NCBI GenBank assembly: GCA_016271365.2
Contig: CM028131.1
Location: forward strand, 282,904,001 to 282,968,000
Direction: 5' to 3'
DNA: 64,000 nt
From: Neoceratodus forsteri
Lineage: Eukaryota > Chordata > Ceratodontiformes > Ceratodontidae
This document shows, in pieces, positions 1 to 10,529 of this stretch. The translations under genes were made by a program, and so were the position numbers. Within the stretch, counting starts at the first letter, position 1. Every line of letters begins with the position of its first letter. Under the pieces are notes generated by a model. The model was not told the DNA's origin and made no database searches. It saw nothing but the letters and a program-made list of their open reading frames with translations.

Positions 1-999
1 TATCATGTCACCACATGACTTTATCCACGTACATAAGAGGGTGGGCCAGTGAGGCTACTGGAGCTGCCAGTCCGAATTAAGAAACTAAAGTCGGAGAGAG
101 CGAGATGACAAAACTATACATCTTTTAACAGTAAGCAAACCTCATATTATGATTTAAATGGAGATTGCTGGAGCTATGAACAAAGACTTGGAAACCAGAA
201 AGTAGGAGACTACAAAACTCAAGTTTTTTGGGTGTGTCAAATGCCAAGAAGTCAGCATTCTGGTAAAGCAACTGAACACAAGAATTTAAACTGAAACATT
301 TGCAGGATAAAGTATATGAGAGAGTAGAAGCAAAAAGTGAGATAAATAAAATGATTTATTGTGTGGTACGTCAGATGCCAACAAGGCGGTATTCTGGCAA
401 AGCTTTTATTTTTAGTTACTCAGAAGTAGGAGCATTCATATGTATTTTGGGAAAGTAGAATGAAAATTGAATACAAGAGGAAAACAGTTTTAAATATGTT
501 AGACTCTAAGTAAAACAAATATCTAGACACAGTGGGTTTGTTTAAAAAAAAGTTGTATCCTGTAAATGACTGTACCTCAGTAATGAGTATGAAACGTTTT
601 TACCAGGAAAATGAAACAAGCCACTGTTTTTGGGATTAGTCAAGATAAGTTGTTCTTTTTAAAGGACATTTAAGTTATGAAATCATATATAATCATATAT
701 CTATTTATAATAAATAAATAAATAAATATTAACAGACTTAAGTGACAAAAGAAAATATTTAAAGGGACAAGTACCCATTTCATCCTTAAAGGTATACCGA
801 CCCAAAATTATGACACTGAATTTATGTTATCAGATTGAGACTATATGAAATGGAACTGCCAGTGTTTTATTATTGAAACTTGTGATATATTTTTGTACAT
901 TAGGAGAAAGTCAATAATAATGAAGCACATTTAAGAAATGTTTTGAGAGGCCAGTTGCTCTATTAACAGGTGAAACATTTAAAAAAAATGCCTAAATGT
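1..999. other. AT-rich stretch without a gene
   Basis: No coding frame, RNA gene or recognisable transposon is visible. There is a short AAAT-type simple repeat near 708-727. The last bases (977-999) form the left target-site copy of the SINE that follows. Confidence 0.6.
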
Positions 1000-1430
1000 C
1001 AGCCCAGTGGAGCAGAGGGTTGAGGCACTGGATGCCTTACCGTGCACTATGCCAGTGACCTGGGTTCAGGAATGACCACAGGTCGTCGGGATGCCAGCGT
1101 GGGGGGAGGGTGGAGCAGGATTGAGCATGCTGGCAGACAGCTCTGCTCTCCTGATGGGGGTGAGGGTGGGTAGGCACCCCCCAGTGGCTCCGCTCCCACC
1201 AGGTGGAGGTCCGGTGGGTAACACAGGTGGAGAGGGGGCAGTAAATATTCCAGGTGGTGGAAGTGACTCAACTGGTGCCACGAGGTATGAAGCGTGCCTC
1301 CACACGCTTGCACAGATGTATGCTGGGGCCTCGGACGGGGGGGGTCAGGGGAGAAAAGCATAAAAATACAGATGTGTCCCCATTGCCAGTTGGAGGGAGG
1401 AGGTGACGGGGACCAAAAAACTTAATTAAA
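1000..1430 (+). mobile_element. tRNA-headed SINE, copy 1
   Basis: A GC-rich insert in AT-rich DNA. The head (1000-1075) looks tRNA-derived: a box-A-like part (AGCCCAGTGGAGCAGAGGG) and a box-B-like part (GACCTGGGTTCAGG). The tail is A-rich (about 1415-1430). It is flanked by near-identical direct repeats of 22-23 bp (977-999 and 1431-1452) with the core AAATGCYTAAATGT, the expected mark of LINE-driven retroposition. The same head occurs in antisense at 2291-2726 and 58150-58666, so this is a family. The body after the head is unlike any SINE I can name. The long minus-strand open frames here are composition artefacts. Confidence 0.8.
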
Positions 1431-1452
1431 ATTTAAAAAAATGCTTAAATGT

Positions 1453-1800
1453 TTGTAAATGTTGATACATAATGATCAAGAAATATGAGGGTGAATAATT
1501 TATTGCTTGCTGTTTTGTTTTACATAAAAACTCAGTGGAAATAAATTTAGAAGAAAAGCTTGGCAGCGAAGGAGCCTACACAGGCCAAGTTAATAAGAAA
1601 GGTAGTGTTTTTAACACAGTTTTAAATTGGTGGCCAGTTTATAGGGGTGACACAGAGATACAAATGTATTAGTAAGTCTATCAATCTTGTAAAAAAACTA
1701 TTTTAAGGAAATACGCATAATCAAGGCAACAGTTTTATTTTCTGTGAAAGAAATGACAATGCTATATAAACATATAAAGATATTTATTTAAATTTGAATC
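1453..1800. other. Unassigned AT-rich sequence
   Basis: No gene or named repeat recognised. No long open frame on either strand. Confidence 0.5.
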
Positions 1801-1807
1801 TACTTAC

Positions 1808-1910
1808 AGTTCCCCAGAAGAAGCCTAATTGATAGGCGAAACTTTGGGACTGAATTAAATAACAAAAAGAAGATTTATTTAAGACATTTTTCTTGTGTTG
1901 AAGCATTAAT
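1808..1910 (+). other. Hammerhead-core-like hairpin and AT-rich tail
   Basis: A CCCC run, a degenerate CAGAAGA box, a perfect 4-bp stem (GCCT/AGGC with a 7-base loop), then GCGAAAC and TTTGGG, followed by an AATAA-rich tail. The arrangement resembles the hammerhead-type hairpin reported in Penelope-like retroelements, but the catalytic CTGATGA box has two changes. A related arrangement occurs on the minus strand inside 62992-63237, and both are followed by AAGACATTT. It is probably a relic; activity is doubtful. Confidence 0.35.
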
Positions 1911-2043
1911 TTGCTCGAGCAGGCCAGAAGACTTCACTTTTTTGGATTTCGAATGTACCAATCTTTGGCAAGCCCTGCCCATTAACTTTGATTAACACTT
2001 AATGAAAATTAATAGCTATTTCCCTTGGGCAAAACCTTTTTGC

Positions 2044-3325
2044 TTTGCTCAATTGGATGTCTCCCATACCTTTTTTCTGGACATCCTGCATGTGAAATCT
2101 CCAGTTCGTCCCCCTAACCTGGCTTGGGATATGAATTTTGTTTTGGAGAAGTTGACCCTGTCTCCTTTTGAGCCAGCCGTGACTTGCGAGCTACGCTTTC
2201 TTTCCTGGAAAGCGTTATTTTTGGTTGTCATTACTTTTGCTCAAAGGATTTCTGAGCTTCAGGCCCTCTTGTGTGAGGAGCCTTATTTGATTTTTTTTTA
2301 AAACAGCTGCTGTTTCTACGCTTCCCCATGACAGCCCCTTCTGCCTGACCCCCCCCAGCTCCATCCCCCCGGAATTACCGGGGCTTACCTTATGCCCAGC
2401 CTGGGAGTGGTGCTTGCGGGGAGTTGGACATCATCCTGCCACTAAAGGATTTTCTCCTTTTCACCCCTTCGTCTTACGCGCACCGTAATGGGTGCAGTAG
2501 CTGTCTCCACCTCATGGAGGTAACCAAGCACCCTGGACGTGGGCGAGCCCCCTAGTCGTGCCATTCACAGCACAGACCCCCACCCTGAGGGAAGGAGTGC
2601 TGTGATGCTCAACTTCGCCTCGCTAGCTTCCTGAGTGACCGAGTTCTGTTCCCCGAATCCGGGTCACTGGCGTGGTGTGAGGTGTGGCGTCCAGCACCTC
2701 AACCCTCAGTGCCACCGGGCCGGATGCCTTATTTGACTTTTCACAAAGACAGGGTGTCTTTGCACATGAATCCTAAGTGTCTTCCTAAGGTGTTGTCTGA
2801 GTTTACCCTAAACAAGTCTGTCTACCTACCTGTTTATTTCCCTGAGTGTGCCAGTCCAGGGGACGCGCTGCTCCATATGCTGGACGTGCACAAAATTTTG
2901 AAGTATTACCTGCTCTGAGCTAAGGAGTGCAGAAAATCAAAGCAGCTTTTTGTTTCTTTTGCCCCAGGTAGGGAGGGTGTTCAGGTTTCTAAACAATGTT
3001 TGTCTAAATGGTTGACACATTGTATTGTATTCTGATACAACAAGCATGGCAAAGAGTTGCCAGTGGCAGTGAAAGCACATTCCACAAAGGGCATGGCTAC
3101 CTCTGTGGCCTGTTTCAAAGGGATCTCAGCTGCTGACATTTGTGCTGTTGCCACCTGGAGTACCGTCCACACTTTCACCAAGCACTACAGTCTGGACATT
3201 GCCTCTACAGCCCATGCAGATTTTGGCAGAGCTTTGCTGGCCTCCTGTTCTACGTTTAAAGATGGCCTTCCTCGCAGACTGTTTATGAGCATATGTAACT
3301 GCTTGGGACTTGTTCCATATGTGTG
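2044..3325 (+). pseudogene. DIRS tyrosine recombinase (A), split by a SINE
   Basis: This would encode the recombinase that inserts the DIRS circular intermediate. The first part (2044-2290) reads through FVLEKLTLSPFEP and RISELQAL; the latter holds the first catalytic Arg. The frame resumes at about 2727 with YLTFHKDRVSLHMNPK and runs through a segment with KGMATSVACFKG (second His/Arg box, damaged), ATWSTVHTFTKHYSLD and on to about 3325. The nucleophile Tyr in HYS is present (codon 3186-3188). Frameshifts lie around 2920-3060, and the N-terminal third is missing. It is clearly the same family as the recombinase at 57645-59190. Nonfunctional because of the SINE, truncation and frameshifts. 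Confidence 0.8.
2291..2726 (-). mobile_element. tRNA-headed SINE, copy 2 (antisense)
   Basis: A GC-rich insert inside the DIRS-A recombinase gene. On the plus strand it starts with a T run (the A-tail of the SINE) and ends with the reverse complement of the tRNA-like head, including CCTCAACCCTCAGTGCCACC, matching copy 1. Direct repeats CCTTATTTGAYTTT flank it (2281-2294 and 2727-2740). It disrupts the frame between RISELQAL and the HKDRV segment. Confidence 0.85.
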
Positions 3326-3770
3326 ACTGGATGACTGAGATACCCCTGATGAAGACAGAACAGTTACATAAAAACTTACTGTAACAGTAGATCTTCGAAG
3401 GGATCTCAAGTCATCAGGTCTGCCTTCCCTCCCACCATCCCACTTTTGTGGGGCTCTTTCTAAGAACTGGCTAACCGGTATATCCAGTCTTTTATTTTGG
3501 CCTGGGTGCCTCTCTCTCTCTCCTTGGTTCTCCATGGCTCACGTGTGCTCCCTTAGTCTCCGGGGGAAGAACTGAGGAGAGAGTGGGGCTGCTCATGCCT
3601 TAATAGGGTTGGTGACATCATCAGATGACGTCGGCTTCTGCAGCCCCAGCTGTACTGCTGAAAATCTTCTGTGTGGATCCTGCTTCACCGACAGTGAAGT
3701 TCCATATGTGTGACCTGATGACTGAGATCCCCTTGAAGATCTACTGTTATGGTAAATTCTTACATAACTG
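3326..3770 (+). repeat. DIRS-A internal complementary region and right ITR
   Basis: CCATATGTGTGACTGGATGA (3318 on) is followed by a segment in the opposite sense (GTAGATCTTCGAAGGGATCT, about 3388). The segment 3697-3770 is the reverse complement of the latter, reading GACCTGATGACTGAGATCCC. This matches the DIRS plan, in which an internal region pairs with both outer ends. The 270 bp between contain only low-complexity CT-rich DNA. Confidence 0.7.
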
Positions 3771-4240
3771 TTCTTTCTTGCAAGAGATCCCTCACTATGC
3801 TTAACACACCCACTGTATCTCCCCTACCAGAACCTGGAAAAAGGTTCTCCAAGAATCAGTTATTGTTTCATTCTTCAGTGTTGCTTGAGCATTACTATTG
3901 CTTTGCCTACAATCAGTTTAGTTTTCGGTTGTTATTAATGCATTACTTTAGTCTGCCATAGTTTGCCCCAGTGGGAGGGGGGATCATTTTTGGGGTTCTC
4001 TATTTTCTTTGGTTGAGTCTAGTTAGTTTAGTGGTCACTGCTCTCCAGGCTAACAAAATATATCTGTCATTAAAGGGCAGAGTGGAGTGTGACCATGTAG
4101 CAAAGATTTGAATTTCATTCTATCATTCTGTAATCTGCATAAAACTCCACTCTCCAGAGCATCTCAGACCTACAGGCTGATTGCCACAGTAAGCATACTG
4201 AGGGATCCCTCGGAAAAACAATGTTACTGTGGTAAGTAAT
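3771..4240. repeat. Orphan DIRS-type terminus
   Basis: AGAGATCCCTCACTATGCTTA at 3781 reappears inverted at about 4188-4215 (AAGCATACTGAGGGATCCCT). This is the spacing expected between an internal complementary half and a right terminal repeat. The sequence differs from DIRS-A, so it is probably the right end of another DIRS whose body is lost. Nothing between the arms is recognisable. Confidence 0.45.
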
Positions 4241-5800
4241 TTTTTCTTCTACTCCCACTACTTCCTGGTAGCAAAGAAAACGGGGCATGTGCCCCATTCT
4301 ACACATCAGAAACATGAACAAATATATTTTTTACTACCCTACCTGAAACACCAGGACTTGATAGCATCACTGGATATGCAAGATGCATACTAGTACATAT
4401 TGGTTCACCCCAGTCATCCCAAGTACCTTTGATTCTGTGTGGAGAGGCAGCACCACCATTTCAGAACCCTATCCTCTGGACTTTCCTGGGCATTGTGAGT
4501 CTTTATAAAGTGCTTTTCAGTACTCACAGGACATATCAGAAAGGTAGGACTCCAAGCCTTTCGATATCTGGATGACTGGCTAATCTTAAGCCATTCCAAA
4601 CAGAGCAGACAATGGCCAGTACTTTCAGCTCATGACCTCCATGGGAGTCCTGCTGTACCTCTCGAAGTCTTTGCCTGAACCCTTTCAGGAACTAATGTTC
4701 ATAGGAGCTATTCTGGACACAACCCAGGCTTGGGCCTTCCTCCCAGGCAGGCTACAAGTAATCTTACAGACAGCATGCTATATCATAGAATGCAAGACTG
4801 TACAAGCCCATTCCATGTAACGCATGCTGGGCTTAATAGCCTCCTCAGTGTTCACAGTGCCTTTGGCATGGTTGCACATTAAGATAACTCTAGATGCTCA
4901 GTTGCCAGTGGTCACAGGCATCACACCCTCAAAACTACCACATTCAGGTGACCAAACCTCCAGTGAGGTCCTTGAGGTGGGTAATAGAGGACAACTCACT
5001 CCAGGGCTTCCTCTTCTCCCCACCAGAGCCAGAGGTGACCCTCACCATGAATGCCTCCCTGGTATGGTAGGAAGCCCACCTCCAGAACCTTCAAACATAA
5101 GATGTCTGGGACCCATCAGAGACCCTTCTCCACATCAATGTGCTGGAGATATGTGCTGTTCTGTATGGTCTGAAAGTTGTAGTGGACTTGGTCAGTGGAA
5201 AGACAGTTTTCCTCATGACAAACTAGTCTGTCATCGTGTACTTTATCAACAAGCAAGGATGACCACACTTTTACCCTCTCTGCAGGGAGGTGATCAGAGT
5301 GTGGGAATGGTGCCTGGAGCAGGGGATCCTGCTCCAAGCAATCTATCTGTCAGGAGTCCAGAACATTCTAGCAGACAAGCTCAGTGGAACAGAGGCTGAT
5401 CCTCATGAGTAGTTACTAGCACAGAGATTGCCAGATCGCGATTTGACAAGTAAGGCACCCCAGATGTGGACCTTTTTACATCATCACTCAACACCAAATT
5501 GCCTTGATTCTGCTCCACACATCCAGGACATAGGGTTTTCTGTCAGGAGGCATTTAAACTGCCATGGCAAAATCTGTTTCTATATGCAGTCCCTCTTATC
5601 CCTCTCATGCAGACAGTATTGCTCAAGATGGAGGTGCATGGGGGCAAGATGTCCCTGGTGGCTCTCCCTGGTGGCTCCTTGCTGGCCTTGGCAGATATGG
5701 TTTCCTCTGCTGAACAGACATTTAGTTAGCAAACCAAGGACTCTACCACTCAGGACAGACATGTTGACATAAGGTTATCTGGTCCATCCTAACCTGCACT
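4241..5800 (+). pseudogene. DIRS reverse transcriptase / RNase H (A2)
   Basis: This would copy element RNA to DNA. Reading across frames: an LVAKKTG box (about 4263), SLDMQDAY (about 4368) and FRYLDDWLI (about 4565), which is the DIRS form of the YxDD catalytic motif with both Asp present. RNase H follows at about 5020-5270 (LLHINVLEICAVLYG, then VYFINKQG). The conserved TPDVDLFTSSLNTKLP linker lies at about 5453. Many stops and frameshifts break it up, and the first RT motifs are lost. Sequence is more decayed than in DIRS-D. Confidence 0.75.
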
Positions 5801-6318
5801 CGCTTTACCTCTAGACCTGGCTCCTGAAGACATAGCAGTGAGCAGATGCAAGGTATCTCAGAGGGTCTCTGAAATACTTTTGGCTGCGTGTAAACCTTCC
5901 ACCCAGAAGACATAAACAGCCAAATGAAAAGATTTACCATTTGGTGCTCCAAAATCCCAGTGAACCCCTTTCAGGTGTCTACCTGAAAAGGTTCTGGAGT
6001 ACTTACTGGACCTTTCTGATGCTGGCCTGCAGTATTCCACAGTTAAGGTCTACCTATGTGCGATTTCAGCATACCACGAGCCCGTCAGTACCCTCTGTCT
6101 GGTACAACTGCCACTTTTTAACAGGTTCTTTAAGGGCTTGTGCACACAAGGCCTCCCTTCAGGAAGCTGGAGGCTCTCTGGAAGATCAACCTTGTGCTGG
6201 TTACGTTCACTTACAAGCCCTTTGAGTCTATTGCGACTGATGACTTGAAGTTTCTCACTTGGAAAACAGCATTTCTGGTGGCTGTCACCTCTGCATGCAA
6301 AGTGTCTGAAACAGGATA
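5800..6318 (+). pseudogene. DIRS tyrosine recombinase (A2), N-terminal part
   Basis: Starts near PEDIAVSRC and includes the linker VKVYLCAISAYHEP and the start of the catalytic domain, ending at SACKVSET, the equivalent of SARRISELQ in other copies. It stops abruptly at about 6318, where an L2-like LINE is inserted. The rest of the gene resumes at about 9487. Confidence 0.7.
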
Positions 6319-6383
6319 GGCTAGGACCTTTTTTTATATAATGCCTTTCCAGAGCCCAAAGCACCTTACAGTACAAATGTCAT

Positions 6384-7065
6384 TCAAATTGCAAAAAATG
6401 CATAGCAGCAAGCAATAAATCCAGATTCATAATTATAAATTAGGCACATGCATATTCCACAGAGTTGGAGGAACCTATAGTCTCCTGAGAAGACCTGTCT
6501 AAACAGCCAGGTATTTAGTTGTGATTTAAAACTTTCCACTGAGGAGGCAGAATGAATGGATTTTGGGACAGTGTTCCAGAGCCTTAGCCAGCTTGCACTC
6601 ATCCAGTGCTTGATCTGTGCGATGGCTTTCTCCACCACACACATCAGATCCCCTTGACCAGGTCTAAACAAAAGGTAAAGCTGAGTGTCATCTGCTTAGC
6701 AGTGAAAACTTAAACCATACCTTTGGATCACTTTTCCCACCGGAAAGCATATATACTGCAAATAACAATGGGAAGAGTACAGAGCCCTGAGGGACCCTGC
6801 ACATGACAGGTAAAGAGGCAGAGTGACAATTACCTAACACCACAGTCTGGTGGCAATTTTCCAAGAAAGATCTGAACCCATGTAACACTGCCAGCCAATC
6901 CACCGAAACACCTCATGTGCTCACCTAACTCCTCTTGATCCACAGTTTCAAATGCTGATGACAGGTTGGGGAGAAGCTGAACAGATAATTTTCCTCAGTC
7001 CTTTGCCAAACAGATCATTCATGACTGAGACCAAGGTGGTCTCCATGCCATGATGTGAACGGAAA
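6384..7065 (-). pseudogene. L2-like LINE reverse transcriptase remnant
   Basis: C-terminal half of a LINE polymerase, broken by stops between the PQGSVL box and the LWNTVP box. The upstream piece of the same gene is at 9398-9480. Residues ADDTQLY keep both catalytic Asp, but the region between motifs is heavily decayed. Confidence 0.65.
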
Positions 7066-7208
7066 CCAGATTTGAGACTTCCGGTGACATCAGCCCCATG
7101 ATAGCAGACTAGCCCTGGAGCTCCGAGTAGCTATCCCCCGAAATCTGTTGTAATCCTCTCTTAACCAACAATAAATTAACAAATTATTAGCGGGCACAGT
7201 GTATTTCA

Positions 7209-8283
7209 ATGTCGAGCAAGCCACAGAGACAGAAAGATTCTAAAAATCCGAATCAGAAGGCGAAAATGAAGCAGCTATCTATTGATGCTACTATTGAAGG
7301 CCTATCAGCCTCCTTGCATACTAGACACCCGTCGGACTCCTCTTTGGATCCAGAGCTGGAGGAGAAAGGCTCTTCAACAAAAATGGATCTGGCTCTTCAT
7401 AAAATATTATCCACAGTAAATAAAATTGAGTTGACGATAGCCGACTTGAGAATGGACCTTAAAAGCATAGATAAAAAAGTAATAGAAAATGAATGAAAGG
7501 TTACCCCAGTGGCAGAGGCTCAAGAAATAAATGACCATATCCTCCTATACTTACTAGAATGGGACAGGCTCACACATTCTAGGTTGGAGGATGCAGAGAA
7601 TAGAGCCCGTCGCAATAATTTTTTTATCTATGGGATCCAGGAAGGAGCAAAAGAAAACTTCCTGACTGCAGTGGATTTCATACAGCATCTCTTGAAAAAG
7701 CTGCTTCCCCTGCCCTCAGACATTACATTGGACATGGAACGAACCCATTGTCATCGGGACCAAAACCGTTAGACTCAAATGCACAACCTAGATCATGGGT
7801 TGTTAGAATGTTAAAGTTCCAAGAAAAAGAAATAATCCTTCAAGAAGCTTGAAGGCAAAAAATAAAAACCTTAAATATGAAGGCTTATCAGTCTTCTTTG
7901 ATCAAGATTACTCCATTGAACTGCAAGCCCACCACAACCAAGTAAGGGTAGTGATGGGAGATCTTCAGGAAAAGAAAAATATAAAAGCCCAACTACTTTT
8001 CCCGGCTAGACTGCATATTACATTGGAGACAGGCACTAAAGTTTACAACATGTTGGTGGAAGCCATCCCTTTTCTGAAGGAATACCGGGTCATGCTCCCT
8101 GACCTCAGGATGGATACTTTGGAACAAAAGCTGGTAGCAGGCACATGGGGAATAGTCTCGAGGGGAAGAAAGCGTGGTCCCTCCTGGCAGCTTCCAAAGC
8201 AAATGGCCCCAGATATCTCCAAATTATTGAAGAAGGTTGACGTTGATCGCAACTGTTCCAAGGACAGCAACTCATCCTCCTGA
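7209..8283 (+). pseudogene. L1 ORF1 (RNA-binding protein) remnant
   Basis: L1 ORF1p is a trimeric coiled-coil RNA-binding protein that coats element RNA. The start Met (7209) opens a basic N-terminal region. A coiled-coil-like segment follows (KIELTIADLRMDLKSIDKKV), then the RRM start DAENRARRNNFFIYGIQEG (about 7590) and a C-terminal domain with LSVFFDQDYSIELQ (about 7880). Stops at 7494 and about 7770 and a frameshift near 7800 break it. Total length of about 340 codons suits the family. Confidence 0.75.
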
Positions 8284-8576
8284 GATAGCGTGGGAATAAA
8301 GTGAAACTGGTACGATAACTGGTTCTATTTTTGAAAGGCAATACAGCCATTAGGCTTGATCGATGCTGCACTTCATTAACTTTTACACTCCACTGTTTGG
8401 GGTACAGGAGAGGACAAAAATATATATCCCCTGGTTTTCTTTGATTATTTGACTGTTGTAAAACATGACAGAATGAAAAGAGAGGGGAAGGAATATTTGT
8501 TGGTGGAAACTCTCCTCTTCTTTACTTTGTTCTTTTCTCTTGTCTGCTATAGTTAAAGGTTACATATGGGGGGGAA

Positions 8577-9118
8577 TGATTTTTCAGGGTCTTCTAAATA
8601 AATCAAAGTATCATCAGCATACACTGAAACTTTACACTGGTGCTTGTCAACCTTTATTCCCTGAATCTTCAATGCCTGCCTAATTGCTGTTGCCAATGGT
8701 TCCAAACTAAGTGCAAACAACAGAGGCAAAAGGTGTCATCCCTGTCTGGTTCTCGTTCTATGGTCAGGGAGTCTGAGAGGATTTCATTAACCTTAATTTT
8801 AGCCATTGGGCTTTCATAACACAGCATAACCCATTTCAGGAAGTGATCTCCCAGCCCCATATGTTTCATTATTACTTGGAGATATTTCCAATTTAGGCGA
8901 TCAAATGCCTTTTCCATATCTAAGAAAACGGCCAGTTGAGCTGATTTAGTGGCGATTTATATTTAAGGATATTTAATAATTTTCTAATTTTGTCTGATAG
9001 GTGTCTATTATGTATAAACCCAGTTTGATCTGGGTGAATTAAATATTCCATACACTTTTTTAATCTTATTGAGAGAATTTTAGTGAGAATTTTAAGGTAT
9101 CCCCATTCATTGGTTTTC
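8577..9118 (-). pseudogene. L1 ORF2 reverse transcriptase piece, inverted
   Basis: On the minus strand: IHPDQTGF-like (about 9030), LDMEKAFDRLNWKYLQ (about 8910), a damaged RQGCPLSP region (about 8750) and VYADDTLIYLEDPEK (about 8590-8630) with the catalytic Asp pair kept. Only about 540 bp of ORF2 are present, oriented opposite to ORF1 and the 3' end of the same insertion. Confidence 0.7.
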
Positions 9119-9486
9119 TTTTACTTCAAGTGATATTCACCACCCATAGGTGATGGAATGGTACCTCATGGACACACCTGGAAAGAAGAAAGAAAAGAAC
9201 AGAGTATTAATTTGAAATATGTACTCATACCCTTTCTGTTAGTGTATTAGTTGTATTGTTAAATTAGAAATTCCTGTGTTTGAAATTTTGGTTAGCATGA
9301 ATGTTGACCATATATTTTTGCTAATTAGAATCTGTAATGTATACATGATTTTATATGAACTGCTCCTAATAAAAATGCAAGTTCAGAAAAAAAGAAAATC
9401 AGATTTCTCCAGGTGTTCCATCAAATGAATTGCCACCACTTTCTCTATAACCTTCCCTACCAAAGGATAGTTAGAGATAGTCCTGT

Positions 9487-10440
9487 AGACCAAATCCATG
9501 CTTTGGTCAGAGATCCTCTGCATACTGTTTTCCATAAAGATAAGGTAGTTCTCCTTACACACCCCACTTTTCTACCTAAAGTGATATCAGTTTCATTTAA
9601 CAGGCTATAATCCTGCCTACCTAATTTGCCAACTTCCAGAATGAGGGAGAATGGACTCTCCACTCACTTAATGTTAAAAGGGTCCTTTGGTTTTACCTGG
9701 ACAGGATTAACGACTTCAGATAGTCAAAACAGCTGTTTGTCTCTTTCAACCCTAATCGAAAGGGACAGTCTGTTACAATCAAGTGCATTGCTGCCCAGAC
9801 TGTAAATTGCTTTCACCAGTGCTATGCTTATGCTATGCTATGGCTTGAAAATATATATTTAGGTACAATTCAGCTTGCATTCCGTGTATATTCTATAGAT
9901 TTTCCTCAACATTATTTATTGCTGAGGAAATTTGTATGAATACATGATCGTTATATCTCAGGGTTCATCTGCCTCTATGGCTTACTCCCTACTTCAAGTC
10001 ATAATCCTCTGTTGTGATATCACAGTCTGTTGCCATGGGAGTAACTGTGATGTCATAAGCAGTGCATTATGATCTCAGGCAGGGAGAAAGAAACAGGAAT
10101 AGATCAACTCTTCAAGAGCAAACATCCTGTTTTCATGCAAATTACGTTAGTAATACCCAGTGGGAAGGAGGAATACAAAACTAATGTGAAATACAAGCTG
10201 AACTGCGTCTAAATGTTACATTTGTTAAATTTCTTCTGAAGGCGTGAGCTGCTCTTTAAACTGGAGGGCAAGGTACATGCGTACTCCACCAGAGTGGCTA
10301 CCACTTCCCTGGACAAAATATGCTCTATGCATATTACAGATTTACAGACCTGCAACTTGGAGCACAGTGCATACCTTTACAAAGTGCTGTGCCCTGGTTG
10401 TTCATGCCAGGCAGCATGCCATCATTAGCAGAAAAATTCT
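9487..10440 (+). pseudogene. DIRS tyrosine recombinase (A2), C-terminal part
   Basis: Resumes after the LINE with LVRDPLHTVFHKDKVVLL (9490-9545), continues through QLFVSFNPNRKG (about 9735), is interrupted by 9845-10243, and ends with STRVATTSLD (second His/Arg region) and ATWSTVHTFTKCCALV (10350-10395). The nucleophile position reads Cys instead of the Tyr in DIRS-A and DIRS-C, so it is inactive in addition to being fragmented. Confidence 0.7.
9845..10243. other. Unassigned insert in the A2 recombinase
   Basis: About 400 bp of AT-rich DNA separates adjacent recombinase segments. No open frame and no family recognised; direct repeats at the ends are not evident. Confidence 0.45.
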
Positions 10441-10529
10441 AAATGGATTTCTATCCTGAGTGAGCCCTGATCTCAGCCTCCCTATTCTGGGAGACTTTCT
10501 CTGAGCTTGGTACTCTGACCCACAAGTGG

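Larger units (their letters stand above)
2044..3770 (+). mobile_element. DIRS-like retrotransposon A, 5'-truncated
   Basis: Only the right part survives: the C-terminal two thirds of the tyrosine recombinase gene, an internal complementary region (about 3320-3420) and the right inverted terminal repeat (up to about 3770). DIRS elements integrate with a tyrosine recombinase instead of a DDE integrase and so leave no target duplication; their ends fold back on the internal region. The protein closely matches that of DIRS-C (57645-59190), so the two belong to one family. A SINE (2291-2726) splits the gene. Confidence 0.8.
7076..9397 (+). mobile_element. Rearranged L1-like LINE
   Basis: Three joined parts: 5' UTR and ORF1 in plus orientation (7076-8560), an ORF2 reverse transcriptase piece in minus orientation (8577-9118), and an A-rich 3' end in plus orientation ending AATAAAAATGCAAGTTCAG plus an A run (9122-9397). 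Possible short target duplication AAAYCAGATTT at 7063-7073 and 9396-9406. ORF2 is mostly deleted, so this copy was dead on arrival or soon after. Confidence 0.65.
6319..9480 (-). mobile_element. L2-like LINE fragment, split by an L1
   Basis: Minus-strand LINE of the L2/CR1 group. From its 3' end (left) it shows a C-terminal LWNTVPKSIHSASSVESFKS box (6540-6600), an ADDTQLY catalytic motif (about 6680) and a PQGSVLFPLLF box (about 6780). The part past 9398 encodes EKVVAIHLMEHLEKSD, the upstream RT segment. An L1 at 7076-9397 divides it. It is related to the plus-strand copy at 15283-16500. Both ends are truncated or eroded. Confidence 0.75.

Noticed and set aside
1000..1075. Possible functional tRNA gene
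   Set aside because: Only box-like motifs match; no cloverleaf with a convincing anticodon arm, and the unit recurs as a dispersed SINE head.
1047..1363. Open frames on both strands at the first SINE
   Set aside because: The region is a non-coding tRNA-derived SINE with clear target duplications; the frames reflect its GC content.
4824..5399. 191-codon plus frame in DIRS-A2
   Set aside because: It crosses the RNase H region in a different phase from the conserved residues; the true frame is the broken one with LLHINVLEICAVLYG.
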